A stretch of 64,000 bases of DNA from Alloalcanivorax gelatiniphagus (GCF_005938655.1 NZ_VCQT01000034.1:25923-89922); one strand, 5' to 3'; counted from the stretch's first letter, positions 22,345-31,312 are shown. Numbers and translations: made by a program. Notes: a model not told the origin generated them from the sequence alone.

Positions 22345-23705
22345 AATTGTTCCAGGGCCTCGGCCAGGGTGGCCACCGCCACCACTTCGACACCCTCCGG
22401 CAATTGCCGGGGCCGGTTGGCCTTGGGAATGATGGCCCTTTTGAAGCCGTGTTTCACTGCCTCGTGGAGCCGTTCCTGGCCCTGGGGCACCGGGCGGATT
22501 TCGCCGGACAGGCCGATCTCGCCGAACACCACCAGGTCCCGACCCAGGGGCCGGTCCCGGAAGCTGGAGACGATGGACAGCACCAGCGCCAGGTCGGCGG
22601 CGGTTTCCGCCACCTTGACGCCGCCCACCACGTTGGCGAACACGTCCTGGTCACCCACCTGGATGCCGCCATGACGGTGCAGCACCGCCAGCAACATGGC
22701 CAGCCGGTTGGCCTCCAGGCCCACGCACACCCGCCGGGGGTTGCCGAAATGGCTGGCGTCCACCAGCGCCTGCAGCTCCACCAGCAGCGGCCGGGTGCCT
22801 TCCCAGACCACCGTGACCAGGGAGCCGGCGGCGATCTCATCGGCGCGATTCAGGAAGATCGCCGAGGGGTTTTTCACTTCCTTCAGGCCTTCGCCGGTCA
22901 TCGCGAACACGCCCAGTTCATTGACCGCGCCGAACCGGTTCTTGAGCCCGCGCAGGGTGCGGAAACGGGAGTCCGTGGAGCCTTCCAGCATCAGCGAGCA
23001 GTCGATCATGTGTTCCAGCACCTTGGGCCCGGCCAGGGTGCCGTCCTTGGTCACGTGGCCCACCAGCAGCAATACGGTACCGGTTTGCTTGGCGAAACGC
23101 GTCAAGGCGGCGGCGCATTCGCGCACCTGGGCCACCGAGCCCGGCGCCGACTGCAGCCCGGACAGGTACATCACCTGGATGGAGTCCACCACCAGCAGGC
23201 GCGGGCGCTCCTTGCGGGCCAGGTCGAGAATCTGCTCCACGTCGGTTTCCGCCGCCAGGCGCAATTTTTCCTTGGGCAGCTTGAGGCGATCGGCGCGCAT
23301 CGCCACCTGGGACAGGGATTCCTCGCCGGTGACGTACAGGCACGACTCGGTGTCCGCCAGCCGGCACATGACCTGCAGCAGCAAGGTGGATTTACCGGCC
23401 CCCGGGTGCCCGCCGATCAGGATCGCCGAGCCCGGCACCAGGCCACCGCCCAGCACCCGGTCCAGCTCGCCCATGCCGGTGCCGATGCGCGGCGTTTCCT
23501 CCAGCACGATCTCGTTGAGGTTGCGCACCTCGGTGAGCTCGCCGCTGTAGCCGGTGCGCTCGGCGCCACGACTTTTCGGCGTGGCCGGGTCCACCACGAA
23601 TTCCTGCAGGGTATTCCAGGCACCGCAGGCCGGGCATTGGCCCTGCCATTTGGGGAAATCCGCACCGCAGTCGGTGCATACGAAGGCGGTTTTCTTTTTG
23701 GCCAA
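22341..23705 (-). CDS. radA: DNA repair protein RadA
   Basis: RadA is a RecA-like branch-migration helicase with a Lon-like C-terminal domain, used in recombination repair. The 454-residue protein has an N-terminal zinc finger (CTDC...CPAC, residues 10-30), Walker A GGHPGAGKST and the RadA-specific LKNRFG motif. It ends LEQL, and its TAG stop comes from the adjacent REP arm. A likely ribosome site AAGGAG precedes the ATG. In the related gene order radA adjoins ktr or alr genes; here alr lies upstream across another REP. Confidence 0.97.
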   Translation of the reverse strand: MAKKKTAFVCTDCGADFPKWQGQCPACGAWNTLQEFVVDPATPKSRGAERTGYSGELTEVRNLNEIVLEETPRIGTGMGELDRVLGGGLVPGSAILIGGHPGAGKSTLLLQVMCRLADTESCLYVTGEESLSQVAMRADRLKLPKEKLRLAAETDVEQILDLARKERPRLLVVDSIQVMYLSGLQSAPGSVAQVRECAAALTRFAKQTGTVLLLVGHVTKDGTLAGPKVLEHMIDCSLMLEGSTDSRFRTLRGLKNRFGAVNELGVFAMTGEGLKEVKNPSAIFLNRADEIAAGSLVTVVWEGTRPLLVELQALVDASHFGNPRRVCVGLEANRLAMLLAVLHRHGGIQVGDQDVFANVVGGVKVAETAADLALVLSIVSSFRDRPLGRDLVVFGEIGLSGEIRPVPQGQERLHEAVKHGFKRAIIPKANRPRQLPEGVEVVAVATLAEALEQL

Positions 23706-23729
23706 GGGAGCTCCTTATTGCTACGTACC

Positions 23730-23799
23730 GTGGGAGCGGCCGGGCGGCGCTCCGCTTCAGCCGCGATTGGGCCGTCATCGCGACTAAAGTCGCTCCTAC
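23730..23799. repeat. Paired REP element 3 (insertion-bearing arm plus GAC-type arm)
   Basis: The left arm (23730-23767) starts GTGGGAGCGG and contains a 15-base insertion, giving an extra hairpin GGAGCG...CGCTCC (23733-23738 with 23748-23753), before ending CTTCAGCCGCGAT. The right arm (23777-23799) is of the GAC type with one mismatch (ACTAAAGT). The two arms therefore belong to different sequence classes. Confidence 0.75.
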
Positions 23800-23809
23800 A
23801 TCGGTATCG

Positions 23810-24877
23810 TTATTCGGTGATCACGCGTACCGGGCGCGCGGTGACCTGACAGAACAATTCATAGCTGATGGTGCCGCAGGCGGCGGCCACTTCGTCGGCG
23901 CTGACCACATCACCCCACAGTTCCACCTCGTCGCCGACCCGGGCGTCGATGCCGTTCAGGTCCACGGTGATCATGTCCATGGAGACGCGGCCGGCCAGCC
24001 GGGTGCGGTGGCCGTTCACCGCCACCGGGGTGCCGTTGGGGGCGTGGCGCGGATAGCCGTCGCCGTAGCCCACCGCCACCACCCCGACCCGGCCGGGGCC
24101 GGGGGCGGTCCAGGTGGCCCCGTAGCCGACGCTGTCGCCGGCCTGCACCGGGTTGATGGCGATCAGGCGGGCGCTGAACCGCTGGGTGGGGCGCAGGTCC
24201 AGGTCGGCGGCGGCGCGCCAGGCGAACGGGGAAGAGCCGTACAGCATGATGCCCGGCCGCACCCGCTCGGCGCGGGCTTCCGGATAGCGGATCAGGGCGG
24301 CGGAGTTGGCGGCGCTGAGCGGCACGTCCAGCTCTCCGGCCAGGGTGCGGGCCCGGGCCAGTTGGGCGGCGCTGAGGGTGTCCTCGGCCAGGTCGGCGCA
24401 GGCGAAGTGGCTCATCACGCCGAGCAGCTTGACCCCTTTCAGGCCACGCAGCCGGGCGGCCTGGGCCCGGGCCAGATCCGGCGCCATGCCCAGCCGGTTC
24501 ATGCCGGTGTTGACCTTGAGCCAGACTCCCACCGGCCGGGGGCGGGCCACCAGCAGGTCCACCTGCCAGGGGGAATGCACCACCACCTCGGCGTGCAGGC
24601 GGGCGGCCAGCGCCAGTTCTTCGTCGTCGAAGAAGCCCTCGGCCACCAGCAGCGGATGGGCCAGCCCCAGGTGCCGCAGCGCCTGGGCTTCTTCCATCAG
24701 CGCCACGCCCAGGCCGTCCACCTGGTGGGCCAGGGCGCGGGCCGCCAGCCCCAGGCCGTGGCCGTAGCCATTGGCTTTGACCATGGCGAACACCCGGGCG
24801 CCGCCGGCCAGGGCACGGGCGCGGCGGGCGTTATGGGCCAGGGCTCCGGGTCGCAATTCCAGCCGTGTACCACGCAT
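23810..24877 (-). CDS. alr: Alanine racemase
   Basis: Alr makes D-alanine for peptidoglycan with pyridoxal phosphate. The protein is 355 residues, usual for the family. The PLP lysine lies in AMVKANGYGHG near residue 34 and the opposing catalytic tyrosine in SVGYGATW near residue 245. RPGIMLYGSSP is the conserved substrate-contact loop. It starts seven bases after the dnaB stop, so dnaB and alr form an operon, as in pseudomonads. Confidence 0.96.
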   Translation of the reverse strand: MRGTRLELRPGALAHNARRARALAGGARVFAMVKANGYGHGLGLAARALAHQVDGLGVALMEEAQALRHLGLAHPLLVAEGFFDDEELALAARLHAEVVVHSPWQVDLLVARPRPVGVWLKVNTGMNRLGMAPDLARAQAARLRGLKGVKLLGVMSHFACADLAEDTLSAAQLARARTLAGELDVPLSAANSAALIRYPEARAERVRPGIMLYGSSPFAWRAAADLDLRPTQRFSARLIAINPVQAGDSVGYGATWTAPGPGRVGVVAVGYGDGYPRHAPNGTPVAVNGHRTRLAGRVSMDMITVDLNGIDARVGDEVELWGDVVSADEVAAACGTISYELFCQVTARPVRVITE

Positions 24878-24884
24878 GGGCGCG

Positions 24885-26276
24885 CTACTCGTCGCTTCTG
24901 TATTGCTGGTAGTACTCCGGCGCCAGGTCGTCGAAGCGGGTGAATTCGCCCCGGAACGCCAGACGCACGGTACCGATGGGGCCGTTCCGCTGCTTGCCGA
25001 TGATCACCTCGGCGATGCCCTTCTCCGTGGTTTCCTGGTTATAGACCTCGTCCCGGTACAGGAACATGATCAAGTCGGCGTCCTGCTCGATGGCCCCGGA
25101 TTCCCGCAGATCCGACATCACCGGCCGCTTGTTGGGGCGTTGCTCCAGGGAGCGGTTGAGCTGGGAAAGCGCGATCAGCGGGCAGTGCAGTTCCTTGGCC
25201 AGACCCTTCAGCGAGCGCGAGATCTCGGAGATCTCGTTGACCCGGCTGTCGGCGCCGGGCACCTGCATCAGCTGCAGGTAATCGACCATGATCATGCCCA
25301 GCTCGCCGCCGCATTCCCGCGCCACCCGGCGGGCGCGGGCGCGCATCTCCAGCGGGCTCAGCGCCGGCGTGTCATCGATATAGAATTTCTGCTCGCTGAG
25401 CATCTGGATCGCCGAAGTGATGCGCGGCCAGTCGTCCTGCTCCAGGCGGCCGGAACGGATCGCCCCCTGGTTGATGCGCCCCAGGGACGACAGCATCCGC
25501 ATGACGATGGAGTCGGCGGGCATTTCCATCGAGAACACCAGCACCGGCTTGTGCGCCTTGAGCGCCACGTTCTCGCACAGGTTCATGGCGAAGGTGGTTT
25601 TCCCCATGGAGGGCCGGCCGGCCACCACCACCATGTCGGCGGGCTGCAGGCCGGCGGTCATCTTGTCCAGCTCCTCGAAGCCGGTGGTCAGGCCGGTCAG
25701 CGAGTTCTTGTTCTTGTACAGTTCGTCGATGCGGTCCACCGCCTTCTTGAGCACCGACTTGATGTCCTGGGGCCCGGAGCCCTTTTTCTGCTGCTCGGCG
25801 ATCTCGAAGATCGACGATTCCGCGTGGTCGAGAATCTCCAGGGACGGGCGGCCCTTGGGATTGAACGACTGGTCGGCGATGTCGTGGGACACCTGGATCA
25901 GCTGGCGCAGGATGCTGCGCTCGCGGACGATGTCCGAATAGGCGGTGATGTTGGCGGCGCTGGGCGTGTTACGGGCCAGCTCCGACAGGTAGGTCATGCC
26001 GCCCACGTCGTCCAGTTGCCCCAGATGGGTGAGCGCCTGGGACACGGTAACCAGGTCGCAGGGCTTTTCCTCTTCCACCAGCTGGCCGATCACCTTGAAG
26101 ATCAGCCGGTGTTCCTTGCGGTAGAAGTCCTTGGCGCCGACCCGCTCGGCCACATCGTCCCAGGCCTCGTTATTGAGCAACAGCCCCCCCAGTACCGCCT
26201 GTTCCGCCTCCAGGGAGTTGGGGGGCAGGCGCAGGTTGTCCGGCAGATGGTTGTCCAGGCTCAGGGGTTCGTTCAT
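24885..26276 (-). CDS. dnaB: Replicative DNA helicase DnaB
   Basis: DnaB is the hexameric 5'-3' helicase at the replication fork. The start at MNEPLSLDNHLPD gives 463 residues; upstream codons in the same frame run into the terminator and are not coding. The N-terminal primase-binding domain (LEAEQAVLGGLLL) spans about 20-150. The RecA-like domain has Walker A AGRPSMGKTT, Walker B GMIMVDYLQLM and the arginine-finger region. No intein is present. It heads a dnaB-alr unit behind the terminator of the ribosomal operon. Confidence 0.98.
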   Translation of the reverse strand: MNEPLSLDNHLPDNLRLPPNSLEAEQAVLGGLLLNNEAWDDVAERVGAKDFYRKEHRLIFKVIGQLVEEEKPCDLVTVSQALTHLGQLDDVGGMTYLSELARNTPSAANITAYSDIVRERSILRQLIQVSHDIADQSFNPKGRPSLEILDHAESSIFEIAEQQKKGSGPQDIKSVLKKAVDRIDELYKNKNSLTGLTTGFEELDKMTAGLQPADMVVVAGRPSMGKTTFAMNLCENVALKAHKPVLVFSMEMPADSIVMRMLSSLGRINQGAIRSGRLEQDDWPRITSAIQMLSEQKFYIDDTPALSPLEMRARARRVARECGGELGMIMVDYLQLMQVPGADSRVNEISEISRSLKGLAKELHCPLIALSQLNRSLEQRPNKRPVMSDLRESGAIEQDADLIMFLYRDEVYNQETTEKGIAEVIIGKQRNGPIGTVRLAFRGEFTRFDDLAPEYYQQYRSDE

Positions 26277-26305
26277 GGCGGGTCCGCGTGGCGAATCGGG
26301 TGTCT

Positions 26306-26342
26306 GAAAAGAAAAAGGCACCGTCCGATACCGGACGGTGCC
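26306..26342 (-). terminator. Rho-independent terminator of the rpsF-priB-rpsR-rplI operon
   Basis: An uninterrupted 11-bp stem (26317-26327 with 26332-26342) with a 4-base loop is followed on the minus strand by a T-rich tract (TTTTTCTTTTC). It lies about 60 bases past the rplI stop and 30 bases before dnaB. Confidence 0.92.
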
Positions 26343-26403
26343 CTTGATTCTGTCACCGCGCCCGACCAGGGGCAAACGGCGACCGACCGGGTGCCGGGAG
26401 TAA

Positions 26404-26856
26404 TTACTCCTGGGGCACCACGACCAACTTAATGGTCACGGTCACGTCGGCGTGCAGCGCCAGGTCGATGTCGTACTCGCCGGTCTGGCGGATAGCGCCA
26501 TAGGGCAGTTTGACTTCGGCCTTGGCCACTTCCACACCGCTTTGCTCGGTGATGGCATCGGCGATGTTGGCGGTGCCCACGGAGCCGAACAGCTTGCCTT
26601 CGTCACCGGACTTGGCGGCCACGGTGATGCTCGCTTCGGCCAGCTTCTCGGCACGGCCTTCGGCGGCGCTGAGTTGCTCGGCGGCTTGTTTTTCCAGTTC
26701 CGCGCGGCGGGTTTCCACCTCGGCCAGGTTGTCCTTGGTCGCCGGCAGGGCTTTGCCTTGCGGGATCAGGAAGTTACGGCCGTAACCGGGGCGAACGTCC
26801 ACCACGGAGCCCAGGTCACCCAGGTTCTTGATGGTTTCCAGCAGGATCACTTGCAT
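26404..26856 (-). CDS. rplI: 50S ribosomal protein L9
   Basis: L9 binds domain V of 23S rRNA and limits frameshifting. The 150-residue product has the N-terminal signature [31 protein letters not shown], of which the GYGRNFLIP part is diagnostic, a long connecting helix, and a C-terminal domain. It is the last gene of the S6 operon, 15 bases after rpsR, and is followed by a strong terminator. Confidence 0.98.
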   Translation of the reverse strand: MQVILLETIKNLGDLGSVVDVRPGYGRNFLIPQGKALPATKDNLAEVETRRAELEKQAAEQLSAAEGRAEKLAEASITVAAKSGDEGKLFGSVGTANIADAITEQSGVEVAKAEVKLPYGAIRQTGEYDIDLALHADVTVTIKLVVVPQE

Positions 26857-26871
26857 GACGGTCCCCTCGGC

Positions 26872-27102
26872 TTAATTGTCGTGGCTGTCGGAGTACGGCA
26901 GCAGCGCCAGAAAGCGGGCCTGCTTGACAGCGGAGGCCAGCTGACGCTGATAGCGCGCCTTGGTGCCGGTGATGCGGCTGGGCACGATCTTGCCGGTTTC
27001 GGTGATGTAGGCTTTCAGGGTGTCGAGGTCCTTGTAATCAATGAACTCAACACCTTCCGCGGTGAAGCGGCAGAACTTGCGACGGCGATAAAAACGGGCC
27101 AT
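26872..27102 (-). CDS. rpsR: 30S ribosomal protein S18
   Basis: S18 is a small-subunit protein that dimerises with S6 on the platform. The 76-residue sequence begins [13 protein letters not shown], has the usual [27 protein letters not shown] core, and ends PYSDSH. A single N-terminal cysteine remains, so this is not the zinc-binding four-cysteine form. It sits between priB and rplI. Confidence 0.98.
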   Translation of the reverse strand: MARFYRRRKFCRFTAEGVEFIDYKDLDTLKAYITETGKIVPSRITGTKARYQRQLASAVKQARFLALLPYSDSHDN

Positions 27103-27122
27103 GGATAATCTCCTCTCGATTC

Positions 27123-27434
27123 CTAGTCCAGGGGCTCCAGTGTTTCCGCAATCAACTGCACCCGGTCGCGGGCTTCGCCCTTGTAACCGGCCCGGCTGAG
27201 AAACCCCGCCACCCTCACGTTCTGTCCTTCCTTCAGACCCTGGATCAGTTCGGCTTTGCGGCCGACCAGAACCACGGCGAGGCGTACCTGGACTTCACGG
27301 GGATGACCGTCTTCCTCCTGCCGGGATCGGTGTTCCAGCCAGAAACGCTGGCGGGGTACACCGGCCGGTGTGATCGCTGTCTTTTCGAGACGAACGACGA
27401 CGCCGGTCAACTGGCAGTGATTGCCGTCGGAAAT
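27123..27434 (-). CDS. priB: Primosomal replication protein PriB (probable non-canonical start)
   Basis: PriB is a small OB-fold ssDNA-binding protein for replication restart. The core [25 protein letters not shown] matches PriB, as does its place between rpsF and rpsR. The only ordinary start codon is a TTG at 27410, but that would remove the first beta strand (NHCQLTG) and has no ribosome site. A strong AAGGAGG in the end of rpsF lies ten bases before an ATT at 27434 and seven before a CTG at 27437. The ATT shares its A with the rpsF TGA stop. I give the ATT start, making 103 residues, close to the 104 of E. coli. The exact start is uncertain. Confidence 0.85.
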   Translation of the reverse strand: MSDGNHCQLTGVVVRLEKTAITPAGVPRQRFWLEHRSRQEEDGHPREVQVRLAVVLVGRKAELIQGLKEGQNVRVAGFLSRAGYKGEARDRVQLIAETLEPLD

Positions 27435-27775
27435 CAGCTGGTGGCCTCCTCCTTCTCGTTGGATTTCGCCAGCGGCGAGGGCTCGGTGATGGCCCGGTGA
27501 CGGCGAACCACGAGGTGACGGATTACGGCATCGTTGAACCGGAAGGTGTTTTCCAGTTCGGCGAGGGTGTCGCCGTCACATTCGATGTTCAGCAGCACGT
27601 AGTGTGCTTTGTGGATCTTGTTGATCGGGTAGGCCAGCTGGCGGCGGCCCCAATCTTCCTGGCGGTGGATAATACCGTTGCCGTCGGTGATCACGGCGCT
27701 GTAGCGCTCCACCATGGCGGGTACCTGTTCACTCTGGTCCGGGTGGACCAGGAACACGACTTCGTAATGACGCAT
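27434..27775 (-). CDS. rpsF: 30S ribosomal protein S6
   Basis: S6 partners S18 in the 30S platform. The 113-residue protein starts [19 protein letters not shown] and contains the conserved [22 protein letters not shown] strand region; the C-terminal tail is acidic and short. AAGGAG precedes the ATG. It heads the rpsF-priB-rpsR-rplI operon, with a promoter and a hairpin leader upstream. Confidence 0.98.
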   Translation of the reverse strand: MRHYEVVFLVHPDQSEQVPAMVERYSAVITDGNGIIHRQEDWGRRQLAYPINKIHKAHYVLLNIECDGDTLAELENTFRFNDAVIRHLVVRRHRAITEPSPLAKSNEKEEATS

Positions 27776-27797
27776 TGTGGCTCCTTACGGATTGGCA

Positions 27798-27821
27798 GCC
27801 TCCCGCATTATGCGGTGAGGC
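27798..27821 (-). promoter_or_regulatory. Leader hairpin before rpsF, possible S6:S18 autoregulatory site
   Basis: In the rpsF leader the sequence GCCTC-A-CCGCA-TAA-TGCGG-GAGGC folds into a 10-bp hairpin with a single bulged base, ending about 20 bases before the start codon. Bacterial rpsF leaders often carry an RNA structure with an exposed CCG that binds the S6:S18 dimer. I see a CCG here but did not match the full consensus, so the assignment is tentative. Confidence 0.35.
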
Positions 27822-27866
27822 AAGGAGACCGCCTCCCCGGCGGGCCGGGAAAGCGGAAGGGCGGGG

Positions 27867-27895
27867 ATTCTAGCCCAGACCGGCCGCAGGCTCAA
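27867..27895 (-). promoter_or_regulatory. Sigma-70-type promoter of the rpsF operon
   Basis: On the minus strand TTGAGC (27895-27890) and TAGAAT (27872-27867) are separated by exactly 17 bases, about 90 bases before the rpsF start. Both hexamers are close to consensus and the position suits a ribosomal operon. Confidence 0.7.
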
Positions 27896-27900
27896 GCCGG

Positions 27901-27965
27901 ATCGCGGCTGAAGCCGCTCCTACCGAGGCCCGCCCGGGGCGTGCAGGAGCGGCTTCAGCCGCGAT
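27901..27965. repeat. Paired REP element 4 (two GGC-type arms)
   Basis: The arms are 27901-27923 and 27943-27965, with heads inward; the right arm reads GCAGGA instead of GTAGGA at its head. The right arm overlaps the 3' end of rlmB and encodes its last residues and TGA stop. Confidence 0.88.
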
Positions 27966-28725
27966 CCCTCCGTGCGGCAACCAGATGAAACAACACCACC
28001 CCGGTGGCCACCGACACATTCAGGCTCTGCACATAACCGGCCATGGGAATCGCCAGCAGGTCGTCGCAGCGTTCCAGGGTCAGGCGCCGCAGGCCCTCGC
28101 CCTCGGCGCCCATGATCAGCGCCAGGCCCGCCGGCGGCTGGTACTCGAACAGGGACGTGCTGCTCTCGTGGAGCGCGGTGCCGGCGACCCGGATGTCGCG
28201 CTCCTGGAGGCGTTCCAGCAGCCGCGCCAGGTTGCCCACCTCGAAGTACGGCAGCGACTCGGCGGCGCCGGCGGCGCTGCGGCAGGCCACCGGGGTGAGG
28301 CCGGCGGCGTGGCGGCGCGGCACGATCACCGCGTCGACCCCGGCGGCATCGGCGCTGCGCAGGCAGGCCCCCAGGTTGTGGGGGTCGGTGACGCCTTCCA
28401 GAATCAGCAGCAACGGCGGCCGGCCGAGGCGGTCCAGGTGGTTGTCCAGGGCCACGTCGTCACCGGGCCGGCGCGGCCGGGCGCGGGCCGCCACCCCCTG
28501 GTTCTGGGGGCCGGCCAGCTTGTCCAGGGATTCCCGGCGCGCCATCTGCACGGCGATGCCCTGGTCCCGGGCGGCGATGATCAGCGTCTCCAGGCGGGCG
28601 TCGCCACGCTTCGCCCGGGCATCCAGCACGAACAGCTCCAGCACCGCTTCCGGGCGGTGCCGCAACAGCGACTCCACCGCGTGGATACCGGAGTACATCA
28701 GCGGCTTGGGCTGACCCTTGCTCAT
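27955..28725 (-). CDS. rlmB: 23S rRNA (guanosine-2'-O-)-methyltransferase RlmB
   Basis: RlmB methylates G2251 in the 23S P loop using S-adenosylmethionine. The 256-residue SpoU-class protein has an N-terminal substrate-binding domain (about 10-85) and a knotted methyltransferase domain with ILEGVTDPHNLGACLRSADAAG, MGAEGEGL and IPMAGYVQSLNVSVATGVVL motifs. Its start overlaps the rnr stop by four bases, so it is coupled to rnr as in many gammaproteobacteria. The last residues (DRG) and stop codon fall within a REP arm. Confidence 0.97.
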   Translation of the reverse strand: MSKGQPKPLMYSGIHAVESLLRHRPEAVLELFVLDARAKRGDARLETLIIAARDQGIAVQMARRESLDKLAGPQNQGVAARARPRRPGDDVALDNHLDRLGRPPLLLILEGVTDPHNLGACLRSADAAGVDAVIVPRRHAAGLTPVACRSAAGAAESLPYFEVGNLARLLERLQERDIRVAGTALHESSTSLFEYQPPAGLALIMGAEGEGLRRLTLERCDDLLAIPMAGYVQSLNVSVATGVVLFHLVAARRDRG

Positions 28726-31121
28726 CGACGGCGGCGTCCCTTGCGGGCGCCGCTTTTCTTGGCGGCGGCCTTCTTGGGCAGGTCGCCCCGGGCCAGCTTC
28801 TCGCGCTCGGAGCCGCCTTTCCCGGCCTTGCCACCGGAACCGCCGCCCTTACGACCACCACGGGGCTTTTTCGACGGGGTGCTGCTGATCAGCTCCAGGT
28901 CGATCTTGCGCTCGTCGGTGTGCACGCCGGCCACCTTCACACGCACGCCGTCGCCGAGGCTGAAGCGGCGTCCGGAGGACTCGCCCACCAGCGCCATATT
29001 GACGTCGTCGAAGTGGTAGTAGTCGCTGTCCAGGTTGGCCACATGCACCAGGCCGTCGATGTTCAGGTCCTGGATCTGCACGAACAGGCCGAAGGCGGCC
29101 ACGCCGCTGACCACGCCGTCGAATTCCTCGCCCAGGCGCTCTTCCATGAACTGACACTTGAGCCACTGCACCACGTCGCGGGTGGCCTCATCGGCGCGCC
29201 GCTCGGTCATCGAGCAGTGCTCGCCCATGGTGACCATGTCGCCCTGGCTGTAGGGCACGATGTGATCCCGGGGGATGGCCGGCAGTTCGCCGGGGTTGTC
29301 CGCGTGGGGCGTTTCGCCGCCGCCCCGGATCAGGAAACGGATGGCGCGGTGCACCAGCAGGTCCGGATAACGGCGGATCGGCGAGGTGAAGTGGGTGTAG
29401 GCGTTATAGGCCAGACCAAAGTGGCCCTTCACCTCCGCCTCGTACTTCGCCTGGGACATGGTGCGCAGCATCATGGTCTGGATCACCTGGCGGTCCGGGC
29501 GCTCGGCGATGGTCTCGGCGAGCTGCTGGAACACCTGCGGCCCGATAGGACCTTCCGACCAGGGAATGCTCAGCCCCAACCCACCTAGAAACTGCTGCAG
29601 GTTGGTCAGGCGCTCTTCCTTGGGCGGCTCGTGGTTGCGGTACAGCGCCGGCACCTCGGCCTTCTCCAGCAGGCGGGCGGCGCAGATATTGGCCGCCAGC
29701 ATGGCCTCCTCGATCATCACGTGGGCCACGTTGCGGTGCACCGGCACGATGTCGCGAATCTTCTTGTTCTCGTCGTAGAGCATGCGACTTTCGTCGCTCT
29801 CGAAGTCGATGGCGCCACGCAGCTCCCGGCGCCGGCGCAGGGCGCCGTACATCTCGTGGAACGCCCAGATTGAATCCAGGGATTCGTCGTCCAGGCTCTC
29901 CACGGTCTCGATCGCCAGCTGCGATTCCGGTTCCTCGATCACCGCGCCCACCTTGGTATAGGTGAGGCGGTGGCGGGAGCGCATCACGCCTTCGCGGAAC
30001 ACGAAGCGCGACACCCGGCCGTTGGCGGACACCAGCATGTCGCAGTACAGGCACAGCCGGTCCACATGGGGGTTCAGGGAGCACAGGCCATTGGACAGGG
30101 CCTCCGGCAGCATCGGCACCACCCGGTTGGGGAAGTACACGGAGTTGCCGCGCTTGTGGGCTTCGTTGTCCAGGGCACTGCCCGGGTGCACATAGTGGCT
30201 GACGTCGGCGATCGCCACGATCAGCCGCCAGCCGCCGCGCTTGCGGCGCTCCACATAGACGGCGTCGTCGAAGTCGCGGGCGTCCTCGCCGTCGATGGTG
30301 ACCAGCGGCAGGTCGCGCAGATCCACCCGGTGGGCCTTGGCGGGATGGGGCACCTCGGCGCCGAAACGCTCGGCTTCCTGCTCCACGCCTTCCGGCCATT
30401 GGTGGGGAATCTCGAAGCGGCGCAGGGCCACGTCCACTTCCATGCCCGGCTGCTCCGGGGTGGCGATGACTTCTTCCAGCCGCACCAGCACGTTATGGTC
30501 CCGGGACGGGTATTGGGTGATCTCGGCGCGCACATGGTCGCCGGCGCCCGGCTTCAGGCCGTTGTGGTCCTCGACCAGCACTTCCTTGGTGATGCGCCGG
30601 TTTTCCGGATCGATAAAGGCCACGCCGGCCTCTTTGCGGTAGCGGCCGACGATTTCGGTGACCGCCCGCTCGGCGATCTCGACGATGCGCGCCTCTTCCT
30701 TGCCGAAGCGGTTGAAGCCGGCCACGCTGACCAGCACCCGGTCGCCGTCCATAACCTTCTGCATCTGGCGCGGCGCCAGAAACAGGTCCTTACGGTCGGC
30801 GTCGTCGGCGATCAGAAAGCCGAATCCGTCCCGGTGGGCCTGCACGCGACCGGCGATCAGGTCCATGCGCGAAGCGATGCCGACCTTGCCGTTGCGGTTT
30901 TCCACCAACTGGCCATCGCGCAGCATGGCGCGGAGACGGCGCTCCAGACCCACCTCTCCGTCTTCGCCCACCTCCAGGATGTCGGCGAGCTCATGCTTGC
31001 CGAGCGGCTTTCCCTGGTCGTCGAGGACCTTAAGGATCAGCTCACGGCTGGGAACCGGATTCTCGTACTTTTCCGCTTCCCGATCCGCGTGGGGATCCTC
31101 GTAGCGTTTCCTGGATGACAT
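28722..31121 (-). CDS. rnr: Ribonuclease R
   Basis: RNase R is a processive 3'-5' exoribonuclease that degrades structured RNA. The 799-residue protein has an N-terminal winged helix-like region (about 25-80), cold-shock domains, and the RNB catalytic domain with TIDGEDARDFDDAVY, where the aspartates bind magnesium. An S1 domain lies around 640-725 (LGEEFDGVVSGVAAFGLFVQ). The last 70 residues are a Lys/Arg/Gly-rich basic tail. It heads an rnr-rlmB operon. Confidence 0.98.
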   Translation of the reverse strand: MSSRKRYEDPHADREAEKYENPVPSRELILKVLDDQGKPLGKHELADILEVGEDGEVGLERRLRAMLRDGQLVENRNGKVGIASRMDLIAGRVQAHRDGFGFLIADDADRKDLFLAPRQMQKVMDGDRVLVSVAGFNRFGKEEARIVEIAERAVTEIVGRYRKEAGVAFIDPENRRITKEVLVEDHNGLKPGAGDHVRAEITQYPSRDHNVLVRLEEVIATPEQPGMEVDVALRRFEIPHQWPEGVEQEAERFGAEVPHPAKAHRVDLRDLPLVTIDGEDARDFDDAVYVERRKRGGWRLIVAIADVSHYVHPGSALDNEAHKRGNSVYFPNRVVPMLPEALSNGLCSLNPHVDRLCLYCDMLVSANGRVSRFVFREGVMRSRHRLTYTKVGAVIEEPESQLAIETVESLDDESLDSIWAFHEMYGALRRRRELRGAIDFESDESRMLYDENKKIRDIVPVHRNVAHVMIEEAMLAANICAARLLEKAEVPALYRNHEPPKEERLTNLQQFLGGLGLSIPWSEGPIGPQVFQQLAETIAERPDRQVIQTMMLRTMSQAKYEAEVKGHFGLAYNAYTHFTSPIRRYPDLLVHRAIRFLIRGGGETPHADNPGELPAIPRDHIVPYSQGDMVTMGEHCSMTERRADEATRDVVQWLKCQFMEERLGEEFDGVVSGVAAFGLFVQIQDLNIDGLVHVANLDSDYYHFDDVNMALVGESSGRRFSLGDGVRVKVAGVHTDERKIDLELISSTPSKKPRGGRKGGGSGGKAGKGGSEREKLARGDLPKKAAAKKSGARKGRRRR

Positions 31122-31240
31122 TCAAAAACCTCTATGAAAATACATGTATGACACCTCTTATCGGGCGCCGCCGGCGGCACTTTGAACGGCGCTGGCGGTG
31201 GCTACCTTAACGCAGCGGAGAAAAGAGAGGAAATCAACCG

Positions 31241-31268
31241 TTGACATCCGGCCATCATATACTAGAAT
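31241..31268 (+). promoter_or_regulatory. Promoter of tRNA-Leu
   Basis: A consensus TTGACA (31241-31246) is followed after 16 bases by TAGAAT (31263-31268), about 45 bases upstream of the tRNA. The 191-bp region between rnr and the tRNA holds no other gene. Confidence 0.8.
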
Positions 31269-31312
31269 GCACGCGCTTTCGCGATACAGGCCCAACGGGC
31301 TGGTATCGATAA

